Positions 22,779 to 30,827 of a stretch of 41,074 bases of DNA are shown here, piece by piece. The translations under genes and the position numbers were made by a program. This stretch comes from Akkermansia muciniphila (lineage in GTDB: Bacteria > Verrucomicrobiota > Verrucomicrobiia > Limisphaerales > SXTU01). The DNA is taken from NCBI GenBank assembly GCA_945874145.1, contig CAMCFN010000036.1, positions 1 through 41,074 of the forward strand, written 5' to 3'. Under the pieces are notes generated by a model. It was not told the DNA's origin. It ran no database searches and saw nothing but the letters and a program-made list of their open reading frames with translations. Each line of letters begins with the position of its first letter. The stretch's first letter is position 1.

Positions 22779-25316
22779 TTAGTCGAGATAGAGAAACTCA
22801 TTCGCTCCCAGCAGCGCGCGGCTGAGACTGGCCCAAGCTTGGTCGGCCGGAAGCTTCTTCGCGGCGAGCTTGGCGCGGAATTGCGCGAGGTAGTCGGTCG
22901 CCATCGCCAGTTCGTCCGGCTGCGGCGGGCGGGCGCAGAGGGCGAGGAAGGCGCGCTGGATTTGGCGGGCCTCGTCGGGTTCGCCTTGCTGGACGCGGGT
23001 GGCGAACTTCGCGGCCTGCTCGTGCGCGAATTTGTCGTTCATCATGAAGAGTGATTGCAGCGGCGTGGTGCTCGGCTCGCGCGTAGCGGTGCTGGAGTTC
23101 GGGTCCGCGCCGTCGAAGAGCGCGAGGAACGGGTGCTTCCGCAGGCGCTGCTGCATCTGATAGACCGTGCGCTGGCGGTTGTCGTAGTTGGCGAAGAACT
23201 GGTTGTGCTGCGTGAAGCCCCACGTGTGCACGGGCGGGAACGGGTGCGCACCGCCCACGGTCGGGTCGAGGTCGCCGCTGACGTAGAGTAGGGCGTCGCG
23301 GATGGATTCGGCGTCAAGGCGACGGCGCTCGGCGCGCCACCAGAGGGCGTTGTTCGGGTCTTTCGTGGAGTTCTTGGCGAAGAGGTCAGCGGGCGAAGTC
23401 TTCGCTTTGCTGCTGGAGAACAAGCCTGCGAACCCGCCGAGCTTTTCGGCTGAAGCGATGTTCGCCAAAGCGAACTCGGTTCCGCTCGCGAGTTGCCACG
23501 TGCGCGAGGTGAGGATGAGCTTGTGCATCGCCTTCACGGACCAGCCGCTCTCGATGAACTTCTTCGCGAGGAAGTCCAGCAGCTCAGGATGCGTCGGGGC
23601 TTGGCCGCGCGTGCCGAAGTCGTTGGGCGTCGTGACGAGACCGCGGCCGAAGTGGTGTTGCCAGAGGCGGTTCACGAAGACGCGCGCGGTTAGCGGGTTC
23701 GACGGGTCGGCAATCCAGTTGGCGAGGTCGAGCCGGCCGCTGTTACCGCAGTCCTTCGGCAAAGGCTGGCCGCCGAGCACTTGGATGAAGCGGCGCGGGA
23801 CTTCCTCGCCGGGACGCGCCGGGTCGCCGCGCACATGCAGCCGCGCATTGGCTGGTTTGCCGTTGTCGGCGACGGCGTAGGCGAGTTCGTAGGGAACGGT
23901 TTCGCTCACCTGCTTGTGCTTGGCCTTGGCGGCGGTGATGGCCTTGGTGGCTTCGTCCGCTTTCGCCTTCTTGTCCGGAGTCTCCGCAGGAAGCTTGTCC
24001 GCCGCAGCTTTTGCGGCTTCGGCTTTCTTCACGTCGGCGTCGAGGGCGGCGAGTTGTTCCTTCCAAGTCTTCGTCGCGGCTTCCAGTTCGGCCTTGGGTG
24101 TAAGTGGGACGAGGTTGGCGGGGCGGTTCATGCCTTCGCTGCCGGGGTGCGGAAACGTCGTGCTGCTGAAGATGCCGTAGAGCGCGTAGTAATCGGCTTG
24201 CGGCAGCGGGTCGAATTTGTGGTCGTGGCAGCGGGCGCAACTGAGCGAGAGCCCGAGGAAGGCGCGGCCCATGTTCTCGATGCTGTCCTCGATGGTCAGA
24301 TGCGCCTCGCCCTTGCCGCCGCCGAAATGCCGAGCGATGGCGAGGTAGCCGGGAGCGACGAGGAGTTCCGGGTTCGGGGTTTCGAGTTTGGCGTTGAGGA
24401 GGTCGCCGGCGAGCTGCTCGCGGATGAACTGGTCGTAAGGCTTGTCCTCGTTGAAGGCCTTGATGACGTAGTTGCGATACTTGTAGGCCTGCGGGACCGG
24501 GTAGTCGGAGGCGTTGCCGCAGGTGTCGGCGTAGCGGACCACGTCGAGCCAGTGCCGGCCCCAGCGCTCGCCGTAGCGGGGGGAGGCGAGGAGACGGTCA
24601 ATGGCATTGGCGATTGCCGATTGCCGATTGCCGATTGGGGAACACCCGCGGACGAACGCTTCGGTCTCCTCGGACGTCGGCGGGAGCCCGGTCAGGTCAA
24701 ACGTGAGGCGACGAATCAACGTGCGCGGGTCGGCGTCCGGGGCGGGCGTGACGCCGCCTTTCTCCATGCGGGCGAGGGTGAAGTGGTCCACTTCGTTGCG
24801 CGGCCAGGACCTGTCCTTGAGCTTCGGGAGCGGCTGCGGCTTCACCGGCTGATAGGCCCAGTGCTTGCGACCTTCTTCCACGCTGATGCCGTAGGCGGGC
24901 CTGGCGGCGGCACTGGCCGTGGCAACCGGTGCGTTCGTGCGCGGATCCGGCGCGCCGAGTTTCACCCACTCGATGAGGTCGGCCACTTGGGCGGGCAGGA
25001 GCGGCTTCTCGGGCGGCATCTTGAAATCCTTGTCCCAGTGGCGGATGCCCTTGATTAAAAGGGAGTCATCGGGCTTGCCGGGGAGCAAGGCGGTGCCGGA
25101 ATCGCCGCCCTTCAGCCAGCCATCGCGCGAGTCGAGCCGGAGATTGCCCTTCGCCTTCTTGCCGCCGTGGCATTCATAGCAATGCTCGGCGAGCAGCGGT
25201 CGGATGCGCTTCTCGAAGAAAGCGACACCCTCTTCCGGACTGGCGGCGGGCAAAGGCCCGGCAAGGCAGGCAACCGTAAGGATTCGCAACGTCGTTTTTG
25301 CCAGACTGGAAATCAC
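22779..25316 (-). CDS. PSCyt1-PSCyt2(DUF1549)-PSD1(DUF1553) cytochrome protein
   Basis: An 845-aa exported protein with the Planctomycete-type order. PSCyt1 carries a c-type haem motif CYECHG (Cys46, Cys49, His50) and the closing KMPPEKPLL. DUF1549 follows with DRLLASPRYGERWGRHWLDVVRYADT and a second CxxCH, SCARCHDHKFDP. PSD1/DUF1553 follows with FVNRLWQHHFGRGLV, HPELLDFLA and RRRLDAESIRDALL. A Lys/Ala-rich coiled stretch lies in the middle (KKAEAAKAAADKLP). The function is unknown; an electron-transfer or redox role with DUF1501 is inferred. GTG at 25316 is chosen because the signal SLAKTTLRILTVACLAG follows at once; a TTG at 25409 would add a non-signal extension. A heptamer tandem repeat lies inside the gene. 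Confidence 0.92.
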   Translation of the reverse strand: MISSLAKTTLRILTVACLAGPLPAASPEEGVAFFEKRIRPLLAEHCYECHGGKKAKGNLRLDSRDGWLKGGDSGTALLPGKPDDSLLIKGIRHWDKDFKMPPEKPLLPAQVADLIEWVKLGAPDPRTNAPVATASAAARPAYGISVEEGRKHWAYQPVKPQPLPKLKDRSWPRNEVDHFTLARMEKGGVTPAPDADPRTLIRRLTFDLTGLPPTSEETEAFVRGCSPIGNRQSAIANAIDRLLASPRYGERWGRHWLDVVRYADTCGNASDYPVPQAYKYRNYVIKAFNEDKPYDQFIREQLAGDLLNAKLETPNPELLVAPGYLAIARHFGGGKGEAHLTIEDSIENMGRAFLGLSLSCARCHDHKFDPLPQADYYALYGIFSSTTFPHPGSEGMNRPANLVPLTPKAELEAATKTWKEQLAALDADVKKAEAAKAAADKLPAETPDKKAKADEATKAITAAKAKHKQVSETVPYELAYAVADNGKPANARLHVRGDPARPGEEVPRRFIQVLGGQPLPKDCGNSGRLDLANWIADPSNPLTARVFVNRLWQHHFGRGLVTTPNDFGTRGQAPTHPELLDFLAKKFIESGWSVKAMHKLILTSRTWQLASGTEFALANIASAEKLGGFAGLFSSSKAKTSPADLFAKNSTKDPNNALWWRAERRRLDAESIRDALLYVSGDLDPTVGGAHPFPPVHTWGFTQHNQFFANYDNRQRTVYQMQQRLRKHPFLALFDGADPNSSTATREPSTTPLQSLFMMNDKFAHEQAAKFATRVQQGEPDEARQIQRAFLALCARPPQPDELAMATDYLAQFRAKLAAKKLPADQAWASLSRALLGANEFLYLD
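24611..24638. repeat. heptamer tandem repeat (CGATTGC)x4 inside a gene
   Basis: Three perfect copies of CGATTGC and a fourth with one mismatch lie inside the DUF1549 domain of the cytochrome gene. They encode the segment NRQSAIANA at about residues 227-236, between the EAFV and DRLLASP family blocks. Because the unit is 7 bp, gain or loss of one copy would shift the frame. Confidence 0.8.
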
Positions 25317-25463
25317 GCATGGAATGACGGGGCCTGCGCCTGATCCTTTCAGGAGGATTTGCCCGCCGCCGTGGTTTGGCGAAGGGCCTTGGGCCACTTT
25401 CGCGATCAAGAATTGCAGCGGCGCTCCAAGAGCGGCGAACCAACCGGTGTCACGGCTCCAACT

Positions 25464-25482
25464 CGGCGGTCACAGACCACCG
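25464..25482. repeat. REP-like hairpin in intergenic gap
   Basis: CGGCGGTC, loop ACA, GACCACCG form an 8-bp stem with one C-A mismatch. It lies 26 bp beyond the stop of the GH5 gene and about 150 bp upstream of the cytochrome gene start, so it could serve as a transcript end for neither or either. No T-tract is present. Confidence 0.4.
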
Positions 25483-25507
25483 CTTGAGTTGCTTTGGAAC
25501 GTGGCGG

Positions 25508-27712
25508 CTAGCGCAGCCGCTTAAGCTCAAATTTCTCCCCCGCCAGCGCCCGTTTGACGAAGGTGCCCCATTCCGGCGTGGGGGTGTAATCCCATCCGGT
25601 GAGGATCGTGGGCGCTGCCTTGGGGTGGAAAGAAAAGGCCGTCCAGTGCAGGCGATGCTTCTGGATGAAGCCCAGCATCTCCGGCACCCAGGTCGCGGCG
25701 TCCTCCTGCAACTCAGCCGGGAGCCAGCTCATCTTGGTGGTGTTGGCCCCGACTTCGCCGACGAGGAGCGGATGCTGGCCCGCAATGACCAGCACCTTCT
25801 CCTGCCAACCCTTCTTCCACGGGTAAATGTGCGTGGAATAGATGATGCCGTGGCCGCCCCTTTCCTTGAGCGCGAAGCCTTTGGCGATGCCCGACAAGTC
25901 GTAGGCGTAGTCTAGTCCGCCGACCAACACGACATTGCGCGCGCCGGTCGCCCGCACGGTGTCCAGCAACGCCTGCATGCCAATCGCCTGGAAGCCTTGC
26001 GCTGCCTTCGCCTTCTCCTCCGCCATGGTGAAGGCGTCCTCATCAGCCGGCTTCTTCTTCTCGGCGACGAAACCGCCATCGCGCCAGACCTCCCACGAGG
26101 TGCCGTGCGGCTCGTTCATCAGGTCGAACAAGACCGCCGGATGGTTCTGATATCGAGCGGCGGCGTCTTTCCAGAAAGCGGCGTGCTCTGCCTTCGGAGC
26201 CTTGTAGCGGTGCAGATCGAGCAGCAGATAGGCGCCCCGATTCGCGACGAACGTCACCATCGAATCCACCAGCTCGCGATAGCCGGCCCCGCCATCCTTG
26301 GCACCCTCGCCGAACCAGTAACTTTCCTTTACGGGCAGCCGAATGATGTTGGCTTTCCAAAGCTCGAGCGCCACCTGGGCTGACTTCATCACCTGCTCGC
26401 CTTTCACCGACCACTCAAGGCTGACGACGTTGACCCCTTGAAGCCACACCTGCCTGCTGTCCTTGGCCAAGACGCGGTTTCCCTCCACGTGCAACTCCTG
26501 CGGCCACTTGGCTCTTTGCGGTGCTTCGGCCGGGACCGCCGCCGCCTTGCGCGCGGCCTCAGCCGCTTCCCTTTTCGCCAGCAACGACTCGGAGGTGATT
26601 GGTTTCAGCACCATGTCATCAAGGTCGAATGTCCCCTTCAGCACCTGAAAGAGCGCGGGCATGAGGGCTAGATCGACCGCTCCTTCCGGCACGAGGAACT
26701 CCGCCTTCCGCTCCACCCAGCCATCCGTGCTTTTGCGGGTGTTCGGTGCGCCCGGTGCGCCCGGCAGCTTCTTGCCCGCCGCATCGTGGAATTCCAGCAT
26801 CAGCCGGGCGTCGAAATACGGCTCCTTGCCGACCTTCAGATCAGTGACGCGCTGCCGCCAGCTCAGCTCCAGCGCCTGCGCCTTGGGGAGGCTCACCAGA
26901 CGGTGCAGCAGAATCGTCGCCCCCGGACTGGATGCTTGTAGCCGGATGAAATGGTTGCCGGCTTCCTGCTCCCAACTGGCTCCGCTCTTCGGTCGCGCCC
27001 AATCATCCGGCCAGCCCGCAGCTTTCTTGTCCGACTCCATGTCGCCATTCGAAATGAGGGAGCCACGCTGCTCCAGCGCTGCGGCGGCCATTTTCTGACT
27101 GGCGGCTGTGGCCTTCGCTTGCTTTTCCAAAGTGGCGGCGGTCTGGGCTTTGGCCGCCGCCTGCGGCGCGGCGGGGTCAATCGGCTTCAGCGTCACGTTA
27201 TCCAAGTCGAAGATGCCGCTCTCCACATTGAAAAGGGCCGGCATGAAATCGAGCGTCCGCGCGCCCTCCGGCACGACGAATTGCACGCTGCGCTCCACCC
27301 AGCCATCCGTATTCTTGGCAGTGCTGGGAGCCGGTGCGCCCTTCAGCTTCGCGCCCCCGGCGTCCTTGAAGTCCATCATGATCCGGGTATCAAACCACGG
27401 CTGTTTGCCGCGCTTGAGATTGCTAACGCGCATCTTCCACGTCAGTTCGAGTGCCTTCACCCCCGCCGGGATGCTGACCTGCTGATAAAGCATCACCATT
27501 TCGCCTGGCGTGCCGGAAGTCAGTCGCAGGAAGTGATTGCCGGCTTCCTCCGGCCAACTGCCCCCGACCTTCGGTCGCGCCCATCCGTCGGGCCATTGGT
27601 CGGCGTTTTTATCCAGCTCCAAGCTGCCATCGGGAAGGAGTGATTCGGCTGCTGACGCCACACCAGCACCGGCGAGGAGCGCGATGAGAACCGCCGTTCC
27701 CCAGCGAGGCAT
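25508..27712 (-). CDS. GH5-type glycoside hydrolase with tandem CBM-like repeats
   Basis: A 734-aa exported endoglycanase-like protein. ATG at 27712 opens a good signal peptide (MPRWGTAVLIALLAGAGVASA); upstream in-frame starts up to 27805 would bury it. Residues ~24-179 and ~218-373 are two copies of a ~156-residue beta domain like carbohydrate-binding modules (each has WPDxWARPK, EAGNHFxRL, TDGWVER and FMPALF or LMPALF). They are joined by an Ala-rich linker. From ~409 comes the GH5 barrel: GVNVVSLEW, RLPVKESYW, the acid/base in DLMNEPHG (Glu534) and the nucleophile in LVGEVG (Glu653). The expected action is hydrolysis of a beta-linked glycan outside the cytoplasm. It lies 191 bp downstream of the cytochrome operon start, same strand. 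Confidence 0.9.
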   Translation of the reverse strand: MPRWGTAVLIALLAGAGVASAAESLLPDGSLELDKNADQWPDGWARPKVGGSWPEEAGNHFLRLTSGTPGEMVMLYQQVSIPAGVKALELTWKMRVSNLKRGKQPWFDTRIMMDFKDAGGAKLKGAPAPSTAKNTDGWVERSVQFVVPEGARTLDFMPALFNVESGIFDLDNVTLKPIDPAAPQAAAKAQTAATLEKQAKATAASQKMAAAALEQRGSLISNGDMESDKKAAGWPDDWARPKSGASWEQEAGNHFIRLQASSPGATILLHRLVSLPKAQALELSWRQRVTDLKVGKEPYFDARLMLEFHDAAGKKLPGAPGAPNTRKSTDGWVERKAEFLVPEGAVDLALMPALFQVLKGTFDLDDMVLKPITSESLLAKREAAEAARKAAAVPAEAPQRAKWPQELHVEGNRVLAKDSRQVWLQGVNVVSLEWSVKGEQVMKSAQVALELWKANIIRLPVKESYWFGEGAKDGGAGYRELVDSMVTFVANRGAYLLLDLHRYKAPKAEHAAFWKDAAARYQNHPAVLFDLMNEPHGTSWEVWRDGGFVAEKKKPADEDAFTMAEEKAKAAQGFQAIGMQALLDTVRATGARNVVLVGGLDYAYDLSGIAKGFALKERGGHGIIYSTHIYPWKKGWQEKVLVIAGQHPLLVGEVGANTTKMSWLPAELQEDAATWVPEMLGFIQKHRLHWTAFSFHPKAAPTILTGWDYTPTPEWGTFVKRALAGEKFELKRLR

Positions 27713-27900
27713 GAGCCGGGCGCGCAGCTGGGAAGCCGCGATGGAAAATTGCGTGACCACCAAGTTCATGTTCAGCGAGGCTGCCGCTTTGCCGGACGCA
27801 GGCAAGACCGTTTCCCGCAGTTCCTACGAGCAACGAGGCGGGGTTGACCGTGGCGCAGGTGGTATGGGCTTTCTCGGCAGGCGGGCGGAGGCTGCCCACG

Positions 27901-27946
27901 ACGTCGCGGACGGGGTGCTTATTGCTCATGCGCGAGCCGCCGCCCC
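27901..27946 (-). repeat. repeat family fragment F
   Basis: This 46-bp stretch matches 30671-30716 at 37 of 46 positions without gaps; in both, CGCGAGCCGCCGCCC is identical. On the minus strand both read as (R)xSNxHxxRDV. It lies 25 bp beyond the sulfatase stop, in the 259-bp gap between the sulfatase and GH5 genes. It corresponds to the upstream part of copy B of the repeat family. The remainder of 27713-27900 holds nothing recognised. Confidence 0.55.
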
Positions 27947-27971
27947 GCCCTCAGCGACTAAAATGCCTCGG

Positions 27972-29381
27972 CTATTTGTCGCCGTCGTCCGCCTTGTCGT
28001 AGGACTTCGGCAGCGTGGCAACCCAAGCTTCCACTTTGGCGGAAAGCTTCTTCACGATTTCGGGATGCTGCTTGGCAAGGTTCTTCGACTCAGCGGGGTC
28101 GGTGGCGATGTCGTAGAGTTCGCGGTCGCCGCCGTTCTTGCGCGTGGGGCAAACGAGCTTCCACTGCCCCTCGCGGATGCCGGCCGTGCTGCCGGGGGAA
28201 CTGGGCTTCCACAGCAGCGGCTTGGCGCGGACGTGTGCGGCTTTGCCGAACCACGCGGCGCTCGTGTCCTCGCCCTCGAAATCGGCGGCGCTGACCTTCA
28301 CGCCGGCTATGGCGCAGAGTGTCGGCAGCCAGTCCACGCCGCTGAGGACGGATTGCGCGTCCACCCGGCCGGCAGGCACGCGCGCGGGCCAGCGCACGAT
28401 CCACGGCACGCGCACGCCGCCCTCGTAGATGCCGTGTTTGCCGCCACGGTATTCGCCCGCGTAACCCAGCGCGTCGAGCCGCGAGTATTCGGCCTCGTCA
28501 GAAGGGGCCTTGGGATTCTTGCCGCGTTTCTTACGCGCCTCGGGATCCTTGCTTGCGCTCGCCTGAATTGGCGCGGGGCCCTGATCGCTGGAGAAGACGA
28601 CGATCGTGTTTTCGCGCAGGCCGAGTTCGTCCACGCGCTTGAGCAGGCGGCGGATGTCTTCATCCATCGAGGCGATGTCCGCGAGGTAACGACACATGTG
28701 CTCGCTTACGTCGCCGCCGCGCGCCTTGACGAGCGCGAACTTCTCGCGCATCGGCGCGGAGAACTTTGATTCGTCCACGACGACGTCCTTGAACTTCGCC
28801 ACATAACTCGCAGGCGGCGCGATCTTGTGGTGGGAGATGTGGCTCCAGACGTTCAAGTAAAACGGCCCACCCTGGTGCTGCTCGATAAAGCGGATCGCCT
28901 CGTCGTAGATGCGCGCGTCGCGCCCGCGCGTGGCCTCGATCATCTTCCGGCCCGACTCGTCCACCGAGCGGACGGCGTCAAACCCATACACGCCCGCTTT
29001 CTCCTCCGGCCCGATGTGCCACTTGCCGAAATGCCCGGTCGCGTAACCGGCTTTGTGCAACAGCTCGGTGACAGTGACGCGATTGCCGAAGCCGCCATTG
29101 GCCGGATACGTCGCGTAGGTCGCAGGCCATCGACTCGTCATCAGCCCAGTGCGAGCCGGGCAGCAGGTCACACCCGTGGCGTAGAACTGTGTGAAGCGCG
29201 TGCCATCGCGAGCGAGCGAATCAACGTTTGGCGTGCGCGCATACGGATGCCCCTGGCAGCCGAAGTCCGCGAAGCCGGAGTCGTCGGCGAGGATGAAGAT
29301 GATGTTGGGCGACTTGCTCGCTGCGAAAGCCCCCCTGGCGATGGTGAAGCCGAGCAGCACAGACCAGAGAAGTTTTTCCAT
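27972..29381 (-). CDS. type I sulfatase (arylsulfatase family)
   Basis: A 469-aa exported sulfatase that would hydrolyse sulfate esters, probably on a carbohydrate. ATG at 29381 gives the signal MEKLLWSVLLGFTIARGAFA. Family blocks: NIIFILADDSGFADFGCQG (metal-binding Asp33 and Asp34), the formylglycine site CCPARTGLMTSR with Cys73 as the modified residue (C-x-P-x-R), GKWHIG, SHHKIAPP, VVFSSDQGP, and GKHGIYEGGVRVPWIVRWP. All catalytic positions look intact. It needs a formylglycine-generating enzyme or anaerobic maturase, neither of which is in the window. It stands alone between two fragments of the repeat family; the substrate cannot be told from sequence. Confidence 0.93.
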   Translation of the reverse strand: MEKLLWSVLLGFTIARGAFAASKSPNIIFILADDSGFADFGCQGHPYARTPNVDSLARDGTRFTQFYATGVTCCPARTGLMTSRWPATYATYPANGGFGNRVTVTELLHKAGYATGHFGKWHIGPEEKAGVYGFDAVRSVDESGRKMIEATRGRDARIYDEAIRFIEQHQGGPFYLNVWSHISHHKIAPPASYVAKFKDVVVDESKFSAPMREKFALVKARGGDVSEHMCRYLADIASMDEDIRRLLKRVDELGLRENTIVVFSSDQGPAPIQASASKDPEARKKRGKNPKAPSDEAEYSRLDALGYAGEYRGGKHGIYEGGVRVPWIVRWPARVPAGRVDAQSVLSGVDWLPTLCAIAGVKVSAADFEGEDTSAAWFGKAAHVRAKPLLWKPSSPGSTAGIREGQWKLVCPTRKNGGDRELYDIATDPAESKNLAKQHPEIVKKLSAKVEAWVATLPKSYDKADDGDK

Positions 29382-29445
29382 AGGTTCCGCGTGAGATGAC
29401 GGCAATGCCCAGCAAGTTACCAAGGCCTTCCCATAGGCTCCTCAC

Positions 29446-29674
29446 ATCGCCCGGTCGTAACTCCGCTGAAACAACCTTGTCCAAGGCTTCAGTCGCGCGG
29501 TTTTAGTCGCAGAACGTGATGCCGTCCCTACCGAAGCGCGCCGTGACGGTCGCCCCTTTGCCTTCCGCCAGGTATTTGAAGTTCCGGTCGCGCACCTTCG
29601 CGGAGGTGTCCACGACGGCGAGGCGATGCGGGCTTCCTCGATGATCGGATACCGGCTCGCCGCGACTCATGCGG
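29446..29674 (-). pseudogene. repeat family copy A, decayed 3' gene end
   Basis: On the minus strand this copy reads AKVRDRNFKYLAEGKGATVT, then RFGRDGITFCD and a stop, where copy C continues DPNRAGEG. The DNA match to copy C resumes after that stop and includes an extra base (a frameshift) near the end. The identity to 34213-34408 is high along its length, and weaker similarity continues to about 29674. It is a broken copy of an unrecognised gene's 3' end. From 29675 to 29942 nothing is recognised except a strong Shine-Dalgarno-like GGAGGTGAT at 29895-29903. Confidence 0.65.
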
Positions 29675-29942
29675 TGAACACACCTTAGGCTAACACCCCA
29701 TCGCCCGCCCCGGCCAAGCGCGTAGCGTTCCTTCAGCAAATGAAACCCTACGAACCACTCTCGGAAGTTAAGAGCCACCCAGGTTCCGCGCCGCTGTCCG
29801 CTGATGGTCTCTGGCTTTCCGCAGGTTCAGTCAACGGCCATCCCAGACCACGCGACCGGACACTCCATTCCATGGTGAGAACCCGGTTCACAGTGGAGGT
29901 GATTTCCCAAGCCGGACATGCGGAACCACAAACAAAGAAACT

Positions 29943-30362
29943 ATGAAAACCATAAAAATGCGGGCCATGCTTTCGATGGCAGTGACGGCGGTCATGGTCA
30001 GCAGCGGCTGGCAGATGCTGGCTCAACCAGCCCTGCCGACAAAGACCCTGCCCTCACGACCAGTCACTCCCCCGGCGCCACCAGTGCCACCTCCGCTGCC
30101 GCCCGCGCCAATCAAGCCGCCTTCGCCCCTGCCACCGGCGTCACCAACCGTCCCGATGGAACCCAGACGAGTTGCCCCCGAACAACGTCCACCCGTCAAG
30201 CGGCCGCCCACCACGAATGCGCCGCCTTTCATCATCTTCACGAACCGTCCGCCACCGGTGACGAACAGACCGCCGGTATCCACGAACGATCCCGTCTTCA
30301 TCATCTTCACAAACCGCCCGCCAGTGCTGACGAACCAACCGCCAAAGTTGGAAAGGAAGTGA
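29943..30362 (+). CDS. small secreted proline-rich protein
   Basis: A 139-aa protein, not recognised. It has an N-terminal signal (MRAMLSMAVTAVMVSSGWQMLA after a short basic start) and then is almost wholly Pro-rich: PAPPVPPPLPPAPIKPP, then two copies of a FIIFTNRPPxxTN unit (residues ~95-130) and a basic end, KLERK. Such sequences are extended and could span the periplasm or cell wall. A 208-residue open frame in another register covers the same DNA but is unlike a protein. The gene is flanked by repeat copies A and B. Coding status rests on the signal peptide and the amino-acid repeats, so it is moderately supported. Confidence 0.5.
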   Translation: MKTIKMRAMLSMAVTAVMVSSGWQMLAQPALPTKTLPSRPVTPPAPPVPPPLPPAPIKPPSPLPPASPTVPMEPRRVAPEQRPPVKRPPTTNAPPFIIFTNRPPPVTNRPPVSTNDPVFIIFTNRPPVLTNQPPKLERK

Positions 30363-30377
30363 TGGATGGCCAGATGC

Positions 30378-30798
30378 TCAATCCTCCTCCTGCTTCGCCC
30401 ACCAGAAATACCGCGCTGCGATGGAAGCAATCCGCCTCGGCCCGACAAAGGCGTAAGTTTTGGAGAGCGGCGCTCTTGGCCGGAATTGCGCGGAGTGCAG
30501 CAACGTCCACGATGGCGGAGGTGATGGGGCTTCCTCGGCGGTGAGATACACGCTCGCCACGGCGTCGCGGGTTTCACCGGCGAACTTCACACGGCAAGAT
30601 CGCCACGGGGCCGACGGTGAGGCTGTCCGCGCCGCAGCCGACGTACGCCTTGGTGCCGTCGGCGCGAAGGACATCGCGGGTGAAGTGATTGTTGCTCGTG
30701 CGCGAGCCGCCGCCCTTGTTCCACCAGCGGAAGCCGCGGTATTGCTGGTCGCTCTCCACCTCGCGGTCCGGCACAACGACTTCATGGCCCTGGTTCAC
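30378..30798 (-). pseudogene. repeat family copy B, longest but frameshifted
   Basis: This minus-strand region carries the longest stretch of the repeated gene. From its 5' side it reads NQGHEVVVPDREVESDQQY, then GGGSRTSNNHFTRDVLRADG, TKAYVGCGADSLTVGPVAIL. A frameshift leads to KFAGETRDAVASVYLTAEEA, and another to TSAIVDVAA. The last parts correspond to ETRDAVASLHPTAEQAR and CAIVDAAA of copy C. The final frame ends in KTYAFVGPRRIASIAARYF and a stop at 30378, a tail the other copies lack. No start codon or intact reading frame exists, so this is a remnant. The gene family was not recognised. Confidence 0.6.
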
Positions 30799-30827
30799 TA
30801 CGGGAATGACCGCTCAACCGGAGACTG

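Noticed and set aside
24611..24638. CRISPR array
   Set aside because: The units are 7 bp, contiguous without spacers, and inside a coding region.
25317..25409. N-terminal extension of the cytochrome gene to TTG 25409
   Set aside because: The extra 31 residues contain no signal and would place the real signal peptide internally.
3822..29381. Classical Bacteroidetes-type polysaccharide utilization locus
   Set aside because: There is no SusC, SusD, TonB-dependent receptor, hybrid two-component system or ECF sigma/anti-sigma pair in the window.
29918..30544. 208-residue plus-strand frame over the Pro-rich gene
   Set aside because: It has low-complexity His/Thr/Ala content and no signal, and it runs into repeat copy B. 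The other frame has a signal peptide and internal amino-acid repeats.
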